Positions 8,948-17,881 of a stretch of 64,000 bases of DNA are shown here, in pieces (position 1 is the first letter of the stretch; each line of letters opens with the position of its first letter). Origin of the DNA: JASSUD01 sp031963415 (GTDB lineage Bacteria > Pseudomonadota > Gammaproteobacteria > Burkholderiales > Burkholderiaceae); the NCBI GenBank assembly GCA_031963415.1, contig JASSUI010000001.1, positions 1,488,001 to 1,552,000 on the forward strand, read 5' to 3'. The position numbers were made by a program, and so were the translations under genes. Under the pieces are notes generated by a model. It saw nothing but the letters and a program-made list of their open reading frames with translations. It had not been told where the DNA came from and did not search any database.

Positions 8948-9898
8948 TTAGACTTGTGCACCTGCGTTAGGGTCGTTCGGGTCATATTTGGGTTTGCTGT
9001 GTTTGATCAAATCTTCACGTTTAACGCCAAGCCACATCGCAAGTGACGCAGCGACGAAAACCGATGAATAGATGCCAAACAAAATACCGATCGTGAGTGC
9101 TAGCGCAAAGTAATGCAGGGTCACGCCGCCTAAAAGAAGCATCGAGAGCACCATCATTTCGGTACAGCCGTGCGTGATGATGGTACGTGACATGGTGCTG
9201 GTGATCGCATGGTTGATCACTTCAGCGACGCTCATTTTGCGTTGTTTACGGAAAGTCTCTCGGATTCGGTCAAAGATCACCACTGATTCATTCACCGAAT
9301 AACCAAGCACAGCGAGTACAGCAGCGAGTACAGAAAGTGAAAACTCCCACTGAAAGAAAGCGAAAAAGCCAAGAATAATCACGATGTCGTGCAGGTTCGC
9401 AATAATGCCCGCGACCGCATATTTCCATTCAAAGCGTAGCGACAAATAAATACCAATACCTACAGCGATGCAGAGTAGCGCTAACAGCCCGTTGGTCATT
9501 AATTCACGCCCGACTTGTGGCCCAACAAATTCAACGCGCTGCAGTTTTGCCGCTGGCTCTTGCTCGGTTAACGCAGCCATCGCTTGTTCGCTTTGCGTTG
9601 CAGAAGACATCCCTTTTTGTAAAGGTAAGCGAATTAATACATCGCGCGAGGTGCCAAAGGTTTGCGCTTGTACATCACCATAGCCGAGCTTACGTAGCGC
9701 TGCGCGTACGGGTTCGAGTTCCACTGCTTGCGGATAATTTACTTCGAGTACCGTACCACCAGTAAATTCAATCGATAAATGCAAGCCACGATGCACCAAG
9801 AAAAAAATCGCGGCTAAAAAAGTGATGAGCGAAATCGCATTGAAGACAAGCGAATACCGCATAAACGGGATATCTTTGCGGATGCGGAAGAATTCCAT
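8948..9898 (-). CDS. secF: SecF, Sec translocon accessory membrane protein
   Basis: SecF pairs with SecD in a proton-driven RND-like complex that helps complete protein export through SecYEG. The 316-residue product has the first membrane helix (YSLVFNAISLITFLAAIFFL), the periplasmic start motif IEFTGGTVLEVNY, and the conserved transmembrane region including GYSVNESVVIFDRIRE and the TSMSRT-like segment. Length and motif order match the family. It follows secD by 29 bases in a yajC-secD-secF operon read leftward, with a hairpin terminator just beyond its stop. Confidence 0.96.
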   Translation of the reverse strand: MEFFRIRKDIPFMRYSLVFNAISLITFLAAIFFLVHRGLHLSIEFTGGTVLEVNYPQAVELEPVRAALRKLGYGDVQAQTFGTSRDVLIRLPLQKGMSSATQSEQAMAALTEQEPAAKLQRVEFVGPQVGRELMTNGLLALLCIAVGIGIYLSLRFEWKYAVAGIIANLHDIVIILGFFAFFQWEFSLSVLAAVLAVLGYSVNESVVIFDRIRETFRKQRKMSVAEVINHAITSTMSRTIITHGCTEMMVLSMLLLGGVTLHYFALALTIGILFGIYSSVFVAASLAMWLGVKREDLIKHSKPKYDPNDPNAGAQV

Positions 9899-9927
9899 CT
9901 GTATCCTTAAGCTTAATGTAGCGTAGG

Positions 9928-11829
9928 TTAATTGGCTTTTTCGCTGGAGGCAGCGTTAGCCGTATTGGTGTCAGTTTTTGGGTTCGGACGCCATACTTGG
10001 CCAATTGATAATGACTTGAGCTTGCGCTGCCCGCCATACCAGAGATTCACGAGCCCACGAGCAAAAAATACAGCTGAGAAAATAGACGTCAAAATCCCAA
10101 TACAGTGCACGACCGCAAAGCCACGCACAGGCCCTGAGCCAAGTGCAAGCAACGCTGAGCCAGCAATGAGCGTTGTCACGTTTGAGTCAAGAATAGTAGC
10201 CCAAGCGTGTTGAAAGCCGGCAGAAATCGCCGTTTGCGGGGGTGCACCTGCGCGTAGTTCTTCGCGTATGCGCTCGTTAATCAGCACATTGGCGTCGATT
10301 GCCATTCCTAATGTCAGCGCAATTGCAGCAATGCCAGGTAGGGTCAGAGTCGCTTGCAGCATCGATAAAATAGCCACAAGCAACAGTAAGTTAACCGAGA
10401 GTGCAATTACTGAAATTAAGCCAAATAGCAGATAGTAAATCAGCATAAAAATAGCAATTGCTGCGATCCCATACTGCACTGACGCAAAGCCTTTTTTAAT
10501 ATTATCGGCGCCTAAATTAGGGCCAATCGTACGCTCTTCGATAATTTCCATCGGCGCGGCCAGCGAGCCAGCGCGTAATAACAGCGCTAAATCATTAGCA
10601 GCTTGCGTAGAGGCCATCCCAGTAATCTGAAAATTCTCGCTCAACTCAGATTGAATCGTTGCTACCGTCAGCACCTCGCCTGCGCCTTTTTCAAACAGCA
10701 CAATCGCCATGGGCTTGCCGATATTGTCACGTGAGACGCTGCGCAGAACACGGCCACCGGCCGCATCAAGGCGAATCTTTACAGCGGGTCGCTGATGTTC
10801 ATCAAAGCCAGCGGCTGCGTCAGCAATTCTGTCGCCTGTAAAAATCACCTGTTTTCTGAGCAATACTGACCCGTTGCCATAATTAAAAAGTTCATCGCCT
10901 GGGGGTATTGGATCTGTAGCGGATAAGCTGAGTACATCTGGGTTAGCTAGACGGGCTTCGAGCGTCGCAGTGCGTCCAATAATATCTTTCGCCTTAGCTG
11001 TGTCTTGCACGCCCGGTAATTCCACGACGATGCGATCTTCGCCTTGTTGTTGGAGGATAGGTTCGGCTACACCGAGCTCATTAACGCGGTTATGCAGTGT
11101 CGCCATATTTTGTTTAACGGCATTTTCTTGCACGCTGCGTTGCGTAGCTGGCGTAAATGAGCCAATCAATTGGTAACCGCTAGTTGGCAGTGCTTGCTTG
11201 CGCCATTGCAATTCGTTTAGTCCTTCTGCAAGCAATCCATGCGCTGCGTCAGCGGTGCGTTCATCGGCTACATTAATCAAAATGTTTTGCCCTTCACGTT
11301 TAACCGTTGCGCGCAGATTGCGATTACGTAATCGCGCACGTGCGTCAGCCGCGTTAACGTCAAGCTTTTTGTTGAGCGCGCCAGCTAAATCAACTTGCAA
11401 TAAGAAATGCACACCACCACGTAAATCAAGGCCCAGATACATTGGCTTGGCGCCTAACAAAGAAAAAAATTTGGGCGCTGCGCTTTGCAAATTGAGCGCG
11501 ACGATATAAGTCGGGTCGGTTGGGTTTTGATTGAGTGCTTTGTTAAGCAAATCTTTCACACGCAACTGCGTATCCGTATCGCGCAACTGCACGCGGATGG
11601 TCGCATTCGCAGTGTGATTATCAAACGTGATTTGCTCAGCTGAGAGATGTTGCGAAGCCAGTGCTTGCTCGACTTTTTGCAAAACGTCAGCGTCGATTTT
11701 TACCGTTGCTTTGCCGCTTGAAATCTGTACTGCTGGCACAGTGCCAAAAAAGTTAGGCAATGCATAGAGCAAGCCAAGAGTCAGCGCTGCAAGCAGCACA
11801 GCATATTTCCAAAGAGGATAACGGTTCAT
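9928..11829 (-). CDS. secD: SecD, Sec translocon accessory membrane protein
   Basis: The larger partner of SecF, 633 residues. An N-terminal membrane helix (YAVLLAALTLGLLYALPNFFG) is followed by a long periplasmic domain containing LGLDLRGGVHFLLQVD, and then five more helices with the motifs AIALTLGMAIDANVLINERI and FFARGLVNLWYG. This is the normal layout for a beta-proteobacterial SecD. The gene is separated from yajC by 322 bases holding a palindromic repeat element, unlike the tight spacing to secF. Confidence 0.96.
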   Translation of the reverse strand: MNRYPLWKYAVLLAALTLGLLYALPNFFGTVPAVQISSGKATVKIDADVLQKVEQALASQHLSAEQITFDNHTANATIRVQLRDTDTQLRVKDLLNKALNQNPTDPTYIVALNLQSAAPKFFSLLGAKPMYLGLDLRGGVHFLLQVDLAGALNKKLDVNAADARARLRNRNLRATVKREGQNILINVADERTADAAHGLLAEGLNELQWRKQALPTSGYQLIGSFTPATQRSVQENAVKQNMATLHNRVNELGVAEPILQQQGEDRIVVELPGVQDTAKAKDIIGRTATLEARLANPDVLSLSATDPIPPGDELFNYGNGSVLLRKQVIFTGDRIADAAAGFDEHQRPAVKIRLDAAGGRVLRSVSRDNIGKPMAIVLFEKGAGEVLTVATIQSELSENFQITGMASTQAANDLALLLRAGSLAAPMEIIEERTIGPNLGADNIKKGFASVQYGIAAIAIFMLIYYLLFGLISVIALSVNLLLLVAILSMLQATLTLPGIAAIALTLGMAIDANVLINERIREELRAGAPPQTAISAGFQHAWATILDSNVTTLIAGSALLALGSGPVRGFAVVHCIGILTSIFSAVFFARGLVNLWYGGQRKLKSLSIGQVWRPNPKTDTNTANAASSEKAN

Positions 11830-11957
11830 TGCGACTGGAGTAGAAGGCTAAATAAAGCTAAAAGGAGGGTTCGTATAACATCGGCGGCATCATACCTGAT
11901 GGCCAATACTCGATGTATTGGCAAACCGGCATCACTTGCTATGAAGCTATCAAAGCT

Positions 11958-12126
11958 GTTCCAGATCTATTAAAAGATTCTAATAAAGACTGTTGGTTCG
12001 CATGTTGGGGGTTGCGTATCACCGCAACCTACGGTCCTTTGTCGAGGTCCGTAAGTTGGGGTGAGCTACAAACCCTAACTTGCTCAACAAGTCTCTTTAA
12101 TACTTTTCTACTTAGAGATCTCGAAC
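11958..12126. repeat. Nested palindromic repeat element, copy A
   Basis: About 169 bases form a nested imperfect palindrome between secD and yajC. Outer arms run from GTTCCAGATCT to AGATCTCGAAC; the inner core reads TGTTGG...GCATGTTGGGG, CAACCTACG, CGTAAGTTG and AACCCTAAC. The core (11983-12090) aligns with 51301-51405 over about 100 bases, so this is a dispersed family and not chance structure. It has no coding capacity and resembles a REP/MITE-type non-autonomous element. Confidence 0.75.
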
Positions 12127-12151
12127 GGTCTTTTAGACGCTTTGTAAAAGA

Positions 12152-12475
12152 CTACAGTGCTTTAATCGTCCCTTTCGGAAGAACGGCTGTCAGCGCATGT
12201 TTCTGCATCGTAATTTCAACGCCTTGTGCAATCTCGATACCGACGTAAGCTTCGCTTACTTTGGCAACTTTACCTACCAAGCCACCACTGGTTACTACTT
12301 CATCACCGACAGCAAGCGCTGAAAGCATATTGCGATGTTCTTTTTGGCGCTTCATTTGTGGGCGAATCATAATGAAATACAGCACCACAAACATCAAAAT
12401 CAACGGTAAGAAACTCATCAAACTTGATTCAGTTGCCGCACCGGCAGTTTGTGCAAAAGCAGGGGAAATAAACAC
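12152..12475 (-). CDS. yajC: YajC, Sec translocase accessory subunit
   Basis: Small single-span membrane protein of the SecDF-YajC complex. It has the hydrophobic segment SFLPLILMFVVLYFIMIRPQ followed by MKRQKEHRNML and a small beta-rich domain with GDEVVTSGGLVGKV. I place the start at the GTG at 12475 (starting MFISPAFAQ), because GGAG lies six bases upstream and the resulting 107-residue length fits what I recall for Burkholderia YajC. An in-frame ATG at 12487 and a TTG at 12499 would add non-conserved residues. First gene of the yajC-secD-secF operon. Confidence 0.9.
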   Translation of the reverse strand: MFISPAFAQTAGAATESSLMSFLPLILMFVVLYFIMIRPQMKRQKEHRNMLSALAVGDEVVTSGGLVGKVAKVSEAYVGIEIAQGVEITMQKHALTAVLPKGTIKAL

Positions 12476-12711
12476 GTGACTCTCCATTAAGACGGTCAAA
12501 AATAAAGAAATTACGCCGGATTATATTGAGAAAACGCTGTGAAAGCGAAAGGAATCTCCGCATAACCCCATGTCTTTACCTGAAAGGTATATAGCGTCTT
12601 CCTAGAAAAGTTGAATATTCTAGCATCGCATCAATCTGATTCATGCTTTCTTTAACTGAATCAAGGGATAGCCTCGGTTACCAACCTATTTCTAAAAGAA
12701 AAAGGGGAATG

Positions 12712-13800
12712 ATGAAGTTATTTTTATCGGATGTGCTAACAAGAAAAATGCAAATCACCACATCGGTGTTAATTAATGACATTCGTCATTTAATCAAGCA
12801 AGCTAAGTCAGGATTAGCTGCTACCGTCAATTCAACGCTGACATTGCTTTATTGGCATATCGGACGACGTATTCATAGCGAGATACTCAAGGGTGAGCGG
12901 GCTGAATACGGTGAGCAAATCGTTGTAACGCTAGCTCAGCAATTAGAGGCTGAATATGGACGTGGTTTTGGCGTTAAAAATCTTCGCCATATGCTTCGTT
13001 TTGCTGAGGTATTTAAAGATGAAAATATTGTCAACGCACTGCGTAGACAATTGAGTTGGACGCATTTGCGCAGCCTAATTTATATTGAAGATCCACTCAA
13101 ACGCGAATTTTATTTAGAGATGTGCCGTAGTGAAGGCTGGAGTACTCGCACTTTGCAAAATCGTCTTAATTCCATGTTGTTTGAGCGCACAGCGCTTTCG
13201 CGCAAACCTGATGAGTTATTGGCAGGCGAATTGGCGGCATTACGGGACCAGGAGACATTAAATCCTAACATGGTGTTAAAAGACCCTTATATTCTCGATT
13301 TTTTAGGGTTACAAGATCGTTATCTTGAAAAAGATCTAGAAGACGCCATCCTGCGCGAAATGGAGCATTTTTTATTAGAGCTAGGAATGGGTTTTAGTTT
13401 TGTTGCTCGCCAGAAGAGAGTGCAGATAGACAATGACGATTTTTATATTGATTTACTCTTTTACAATCGCTGCCTTAAACGACTGGTAGCGATCGAGTTG
13501 AAGCTTGGAGAATTTAGAGCAGCAGATAAAGGTCAAATGGAGCTTTATTTACGGTGGTTAGCAAAATACGAACAAGAACCAGACGAAGCTCCACCACTCG
13601 GCATCATTCTATGCACAGGCAAAAATCGTGAGCAGATAGAACTTCTAGAGTTAGGTCAAAGTGGTATTCATGTCGCTGAATATATGACTGGCTTGCCCTC
13701 TCGACAATTACTCGAACAAAAGCTGCATGAGGCAGTAGCGTTGTCAAAAGCGCGGTTTGAGAATTGTGCGCAACTTATCAAGCTTGATTCGGAAAAATAG
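12712..13800 (+). CDS. YhcG/DUF1016-type PD-(D/E)XK nuclease-domain protein
   Basis: The protein has two recognisable parts: an N-terminal helical DUF1016 domain (LLYWHIGRRI, then GFGVKNLRHMLRFAEVF and LSWTHLRSLI) and a C-terminal nuclease-like domain with FYIDLLFYNRCLKRLVAIEL, whose Asp and Glu-x-Lys (AIELKLGEF) form the PD-(D/E)XK signature, plus GLILC-type strand GIILCTGKN. YhcG proteins are often encoded near restriction or defence loci; their cellular role is not settled. I chose the start at 12712, which has AAGGGG just upstream. Longer in-frame starts exist at 12709 and 12643 without a good binding site. The gene runs opposite to the flanking yajC and tgt genes, interrupting a normally contiguous operon region, which suggests insertion. 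Confidence 0.88.
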   Translation: MKLFLSDVLTRKMQITTSVLINDIRHLIKQAKSGLAATVNSTLTLLYWHIGRRIHSEILKGERAEYGEQIVVTLAQQLEAEYGRGFGVKNLRHMLRFAEVFKDENIVNALRRQLSWTHLRSLIYIEDPLKREFYLEMCRSEGWSTRTLQNRLNSMLFERTALSRKPDELLAGELAALRDQETLNPNMVLKDPYILDFLGLQDRYLEKDLEDAILREMEHFLLELGMGFSFVARQKRVQIDNDDFYIDLLFYNRCLKRLVAIELKLGEFRAADKGQMELYLRWLAKYEQEPDEAPPLGIILCTGKNREQIELLELGQSGIHVAEYMTGLPSRQLLEQKLHEAVALSKARFENCAQLIKLDSEK

Positions 13801-13823
13801 CTAAAAAATAACTAAACCATAAA

Positions 13824-14954
13824 TTAAGCGTAACCCCGCTGCCGATCAGCCTGGAATTTCTTCACAAAATCAGCAAAAGTATGAGACTCAATCGCCTCGC
13901 GCATTTCACTCATTAATTGCAAGTAGTAATGCAAGTTGTGAATCGTATTTAACCGCGCGCCGAGCATCTCGCCAATGCGATGTAAGTGGTGCAAATAAGC
14001 GCGTGAAAAATGGCTACATGTATAACAGCTGCAGCTTTCATCAAGCGGTCGAGTGTCGTGGCGGTGTACTGCATTCTTAATTTTGATATCGCCAAAGCGC
14101 GTAAACAGCCAACCATTGCGCGCATTGCGTGTGGGCATCACGCAATCGAACATATCAATGCCTGCAGCGACGCCTGCTACCAGATCTTCAGGCGTGCCAA
14201 CGCCCATCAAATAATGTGGCGCGTGTGCAGGCAGGCGAGGGCCGATATGGTTCAAAATGCGCTGCATTTCATCTTTCGGCTCGCCCACCGATAGTCCGCC
14301 AACCGCATAACCTGGAAAGCCAATGTCAGTTAAGCCGGCGAGCGATTCATCACGTAATTCTTCATATAGCCCGCCTTGCACAATGCCAAACAGTGCATTG
14401 GGGTTTTGCAGGTCGGTAAACGCATTTTTCGAGCGCCTTGCCCAACGTAGTGACATGCGCATTGAATCTGCCGCTTGCTTTTCGGTTGTGACGACGTCAT
14501 TGACCTTGTACGGTGTGCATTCATCAAATTGCATCGCAATATCTGAATTCAACACCGTTTGAATTTGCATTGAAATTTCAGGCGATAAAAAAAGCCGCTC
14601 ACCATTAAGCGGCGACGAAAAAGTCACGCCTTCTTCAGTAATCTTGCGCAGCGCACCAAGGCTAAAGACTTGAAAGCCACCTGAATCCGTCAGCATCGGC
14701 TTACGCCAGCCAATCAAACCGTGTAGCCCACCATGAGCCTTGATCGCATCTAACCCAGGGCGTAGCCATAAATGAAAAGTATTACCCAGAATAATCTGCG
14801 CATTAATCATTTCCAATTCATGCGGTGATATGCCTTTCACTGCACCGTAGGTACCGACTGGCATAAAAATAGGCGTTTCTATGACGCCATGATTCAACGT
14901 TAAACGGCCGCGTCGCGCGTGGCCGTCGGTGGTGAGTAGATCAAAATTCAACAT
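13824..14954 (-). CDS. tgt: Queuine tRNA-ribosyltransferase
   Basis: Tgt exchanges guanine-34 for preQ1 in tRNAs with GUN anticodons, the committed insertion step of queuosine synthesis. Visible hallmarks are MPVGTYGAVKG, GNTFHLWLRPG, the active-site loop LTDSGGFQVFSLG, FGIVQGG, and the zinc site CSCYTCSHFSRAYLHHL. The ATG at 14954 gives 376 residues, the family length. An upstream in-frame TTG at 14963 is less likely. The start overlaps the end of queA by 7 bases, so the two are translationally coupled and act in sequence on the same tRNA position. Confidence 0.96.
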   Translation of the reverse strand: MLNFDLLTTDGHARRGRLTLNHGVIETPIFMPVGTYGAVKGISPHELEMINAQIILGNTFHLWLRPGLDAIKAHGGLHGLIGWRKPMLTDSGGFQVFSLGALRKITEEGVTFSSPLNGERLFLSPEISMQIQTVLNSDIAMQFDECTPYKVNDVVTTEKQAADSMRMSLRWARRSKNAFTDLQNPNALFGIVQGGLYEELRDESLAGLTDIGFPGYAVGGLSVGEPKDEMQRILNHIGPRLPAHAPHYLMGVGTPEDLVAGVAAGIDMFDCVMPTRNARNGWLFTRFGDIKIKNAVHRHDTRPLDESCSCYTCSHFSRAYLHHLHRIGEMLGARLNTIHNLHYYLQLMSEMREAIESHTFADFVKKFQADRQRGYA

Positions 14955-16024
14955 GAGGTACAAGTTAGCAGCATGGCATCGCCATAACTAAAAAAACGAT
15001 AACGCTGTTCAATCGCATATTGGTAAGCCGCACGCATCGCATCCGTGCCAGCAAACGCGCAGACCAACATAAATAGCGTTGATTTAGGTAAATGGAAGTT
15101 CGTAATAAGCCGATCAACGAGTCGGAAACGATAACCTGGTGTGATAAATATATCAGTGGAAGCGCTACCAGCCTTTATGGTTCCAGTCGGTGCACCGGCA
15201 TTCTCAGCCGCTTGCGCTGCCGCTTCGAGCGCGCGCAGCGATGTGGTGCCAACAGCAATAACTCGCTTGCCCGCTGCACGTGTTTCAGCAATCGCCTCAA
15301 CCAGTGACAGCGGCACATGGTACCACTCACTATGCATCCGATGCTCGGCGAGGTTTTCAGTACGTACTGGCTGAAAGGTGCCGGCGCCCACATGCAACGT
15401 CAACGTAGCGCGTCGTATCCCATGCGCGTCAAGTTGTGCAAACAGCGCTTCATCAAAATGTAATCCAGCGGTGGGTGCGGCGACAGCACCTGGTTGCGCC
15501 GCATAAACCGTTTGGTAACGCTTCTCATCAAACGTATCAGGCGTGCGCGTGATGTAAGGTGGCAGTGGTAAGCGCCCGTAACGTTCAAGCAGCGTGTAAC
15601 AGTCGTCGGGGAAATGCAAAATATGAAACGGCGTATCGGGTTCATCTGCTGTTGCATAAGCTTCCACTGTAACGTCAAACGCATCAGCTAAACGCAATGT
15701 ACTACCGGGGCGTGGGCGCTTACTCGCGCGAATCTGCGCAAGCGCAGTGCGTTCGCTCAGAACGCGTTCAATCAACACTTCAACCTTGCCACCACTCACC
15801 TTATTGCCCAATAAACGCGCGTTTAACACCTTAGTATCGTTAAACACCAACAAATCTCCGGGCGTGAGGCATTCGAGCAAATCAGAAAAATGCCGATCAA
15901 CAAAACGTGGCGGTGGTTGAGCCGAATCAACCTCTAACAGACGGCTCGCGCTGCGTTGAGGTAGCGCGGTTTGGGCGATTAGCTCGGGGGGTAAATTGAA
16001 GTCGAAATCTGAAAGGGTAAGCAT
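14948..16024 (-). CDS. queA: S-adenosylmethionine:tRNA ribosyltransferase-isomerase
   Basis: QueA transfers and rearranges the ribosyl part of S-adenosylmethionine onto preQ1-modified tRNA, giving epoxyqueuosine. The 358-residue product starts LSDFDFNLPPELIAQ and contains GDLLVFNDTKVLNARL, GAVAAPTAGLHFDEALF, LHVGAGTFQPVR and ITNFHLPKSTLFMLV, all typical. The ATG at 16024 is unambiguous. It is the first gene of the queA-tgt pair, and the next gene upstream is an unrelated AT-rich gene in the same orientation. Confidence 0.96.
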   Translation of the reverse strand: MLTLSDFDFNLPPELIAQTALPQRSASRLLEVDSAQPPPRFVDRHFSDLLECLTPGDLLVFNDTKVLNARLLGNKVSGGKVEVLIERVLSERTALAQIRASKRPRPGSTLRLADAFDVTVEAYATADEPDTPFHILHFPDDCYTLLERYGRLPLPPYITRTPDTFDEKRYQTVYAAQPGAVAAPTAGLHFDEALFAQLDAHGIRRATLTLHVGAGTFQPVRTENLAEHRMHSEWYHVPLSLVEAIAETRAAGKRVIAVGTTSLRALEAAAQAAENAGAPTGTIKAGSASTDIFITPGYRFRLVDRLITNFHLPKSTLFMLVCAFAGTDAMRAAYQYAIEQRYRFFSYGDAMLLTCTSC

Positions 16025-16192
16025 GTGGTCGAGGTATATTGCTGGCTGTACACAAAAATGTAGCAGATCAGTAATGTAACAAAAAATGACTAATTACTGG
16101 CCGCAAACTTATTTTATTTTGAGACTAAGAGCTTAATCTATGAGAAAGGTAGTAAGAGATTAGGAAGGAAGAGAGATGTGAATTTTTTTAAG

Positions 16193-16215
16193 GCCCCCAT
16201 TTTTAATAAGGGGGC
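16193..16215. other. GC-rich stem-loop downstream of the effector-like gene
   Basis: GCCCCC (16193-16198) pairs with GGGGGC (16210-16215) in an otherwise AT-rich region between queA and the gene ending at 16289. It lacks a T run after the stem on the minus strand, so a terminator role is only possible, not shown. Confidence 0.4.
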
Positions 16216-16288
16216 GTACTGAGATTAAATATTTATAATATTTGAGTTTATTTAGTTGTAGTATTTCTTGATAAAGATCTGCGAGGCA

Positions 16289-17881
16289 CTATTTACCAGA
16301 GTTTTGATTATTCTGCTCACCGCGAAAGATTTTTTTAAATTTTGCTAACCCCTTTGTTTTTGAGCTAGATTTATCATCAGTAGCTTCTCCTGTGAAATCA
16401 GGTGTTTGAGAGGGCGAGGCCTTTATCTCTGTATCGAGATTAGGTTGCGGCGTAGTAGGATCTTTGCTTCCTTTAGCTGTCTGAAGCTTTGTATTATCAG
16501 GAGAAGCAATATTAGGATATGTACTAGTAGTTACAATTTGTGGCTTAGCATCCTCAGATTCCTCTATTTCAGAGTCTGTCTCGTCCTCAGTTTCTTCTAT
16601 TTCAGCATCTGTCTCATCCTCGGTTTCACTTATTCCTGAATCCTCCTCAAATTTCTCTACTGATATCTCTATTGGCCTTGGTGGGGGGAGTGGTGTTCTT
16701 AATGCTAATTGATTTTTTTGTGCATTGAGAGACTCTAATCCTCCGACTATCTCATCTACTTGATTCTCAGGAAATATATATCTTATGGCTTGTTCAAAAT
16801 AATTCCCTCCCGTCGCCTTGGAGGAAATCATATCTTCCAAATCTTCTAATACTTGAAGTTGAGATTCTAAGTAATCTATTTTTTTATTTATGATGATTTG
16901 TATCTGAATTCTTAATTCGGATGCATAAATATTTTTTGTATTTTTTAATGGATTTTCATCTGTAATAACTTGAATGGCTTCCATTAATTCAACGCCTTTC
17001 TCTGTAATTTTTTCTAATATGCGATTATGTAAATCAGATATATGCTTGTCTATTTTTTTTCTGTTTTCATCTATTTTTTTTTGTGCTGATGGTCGTATAT
17101 CTTTAATAGAGTAGTATTTCTGAGTTACTACATTCTGCGTTATCCCGGCGAGAGCTATCGTCTCAGCAACCGGTGTGGCCGTAGGCGGCCCATTTGCTGT
17201 CTGGGCAGTTGGATTATTGATTGTCGATTGCGTGTGTTGCCCATTAGTCGATATGACTTGTGAACTGTCGGAAGATGAGGCGTTTATTTCCCTATCCTCT
17301 TCCATCGCAGCAGCAAACTGGGCGGCTGTAGGCTGTACCTCTGTCGAAAGCGTAGTTGGATCATTGGTTGTCGTTGGCGAATTGTTATAAGAGGGCGCTG
17401 CCGCTTCTGAACTGTTGGAAGATGAAGCACTCGTTTTCCCTTTCTGCTGCTGCGTACCGTTAGAGATAGTGTCATTGGACGCTATGTCAGGAAATGTATT
17501 TGAGATTGTGAAAGTTTCATTCAAAGACTGATCTGTCCAACCGTCGAAGAGATCTTCAGGAATTTCCTTCTTATCTTTCACAGTTTCCATAGAGGAGTTT
17601 TGAGAAGACCCAGGGGGAGCTTTTTGCTCGGGTTTAATTTCTGGTGCCACCATATTATGGCTGGGTAGAGGCATCCGTCGGTTTTGATTGCTAAACACGT
17701 CAGGTGACTGTGTGCTTTGTAGATCGTTTGTAGAGGGAGCGGCCGGAGGTAGAGGAACGTTATTTTCTGTTCTCTTTTTTCGAGGAGGTTTCTTCTTCTT
17801 CCTGGCCTCCTGTTGAGGTAGTGTTGAATTTGGATTGTTAAAATGAGTAGCGTTAGCAGAATTTATTGCAGGAGGTGCCAT
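16289..17881 (-). CDS. Uncharacterised low-complexity protein, candidate secreted effector
   Basis: I do not recognise a family. The 530-residue product is largely disordered: a Pro/Asn-rich start, a strongly basic patch at residues 27-37 (RKKKKPPRKKR) that resembles a nuclear localisation signal, long Ser/Thr/Asn/Gln stretches (about 120-245), a central helical, possibly coiled-coil block (about 258-375, with many Ile/Lys/Glu), a Pro-rich linker, an acidic Glu/Asp/Thr repeat block (about 414-448), and a basic C terminus. There is no signal peptide or membrane helix. The gene is AT-rich compared with queA and recG on either side. It has a GAGG site about 8 bases before the ATG and a TTCG-N16-TTCG site 188 bases upstream. 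A secreted, host-acting role is inference. Confidence 0.65.
   Translation of the reverse strand: MAPPAINSANATHFNNPNSTLPQQEARKKKKPPRKKRTENNVPLPPAAPSTNDLQSTQSPDVFSNQNRRMPLPSHNMVAPEIKPEQKAPPGSSQNSSMETVKDKKEIPEDLFDGWTDQSLNETFTISNTFPDIASNDTISNGTQQQKGKTSASSSNSSEAAAPSYNNSPTTTNDPTTLSTEVQPTAAQFAAAMEEDREINASSSDSSQVISTNGQHTQSTINNPTAQTANGPPTATPVAETIALAGITQNVVTQKYYSIKDIRPSAQKKIDENRKKIDKHISDLHNRILEKITEKGVELMEAIQVITDENPLKNTKNIYASELRIQIQIIINKKIDYLESQLQVLEDLEDMISSKATGGNYFEQAIRYIFPENQVDEIVGGLESLNAQKNQLALRTPLPPPRPIEISVEKFEEDSGISETEDETDAEIEETEDETDSEIEESEDAKPQIVTTSTYPNIASPDNTKLQTAKGSKDPTTPQPNLDTEIKASPSQTPDFTGEATDDKSSSKTKGLAKFKKIFRGEQNNQNSGK

Noticed and set aside
16193..16215. Hairpin as a definite Rho-independent terminator
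   Set aside because: No T run follows the stem on the relevant strand; recorded only as a stem-loop.
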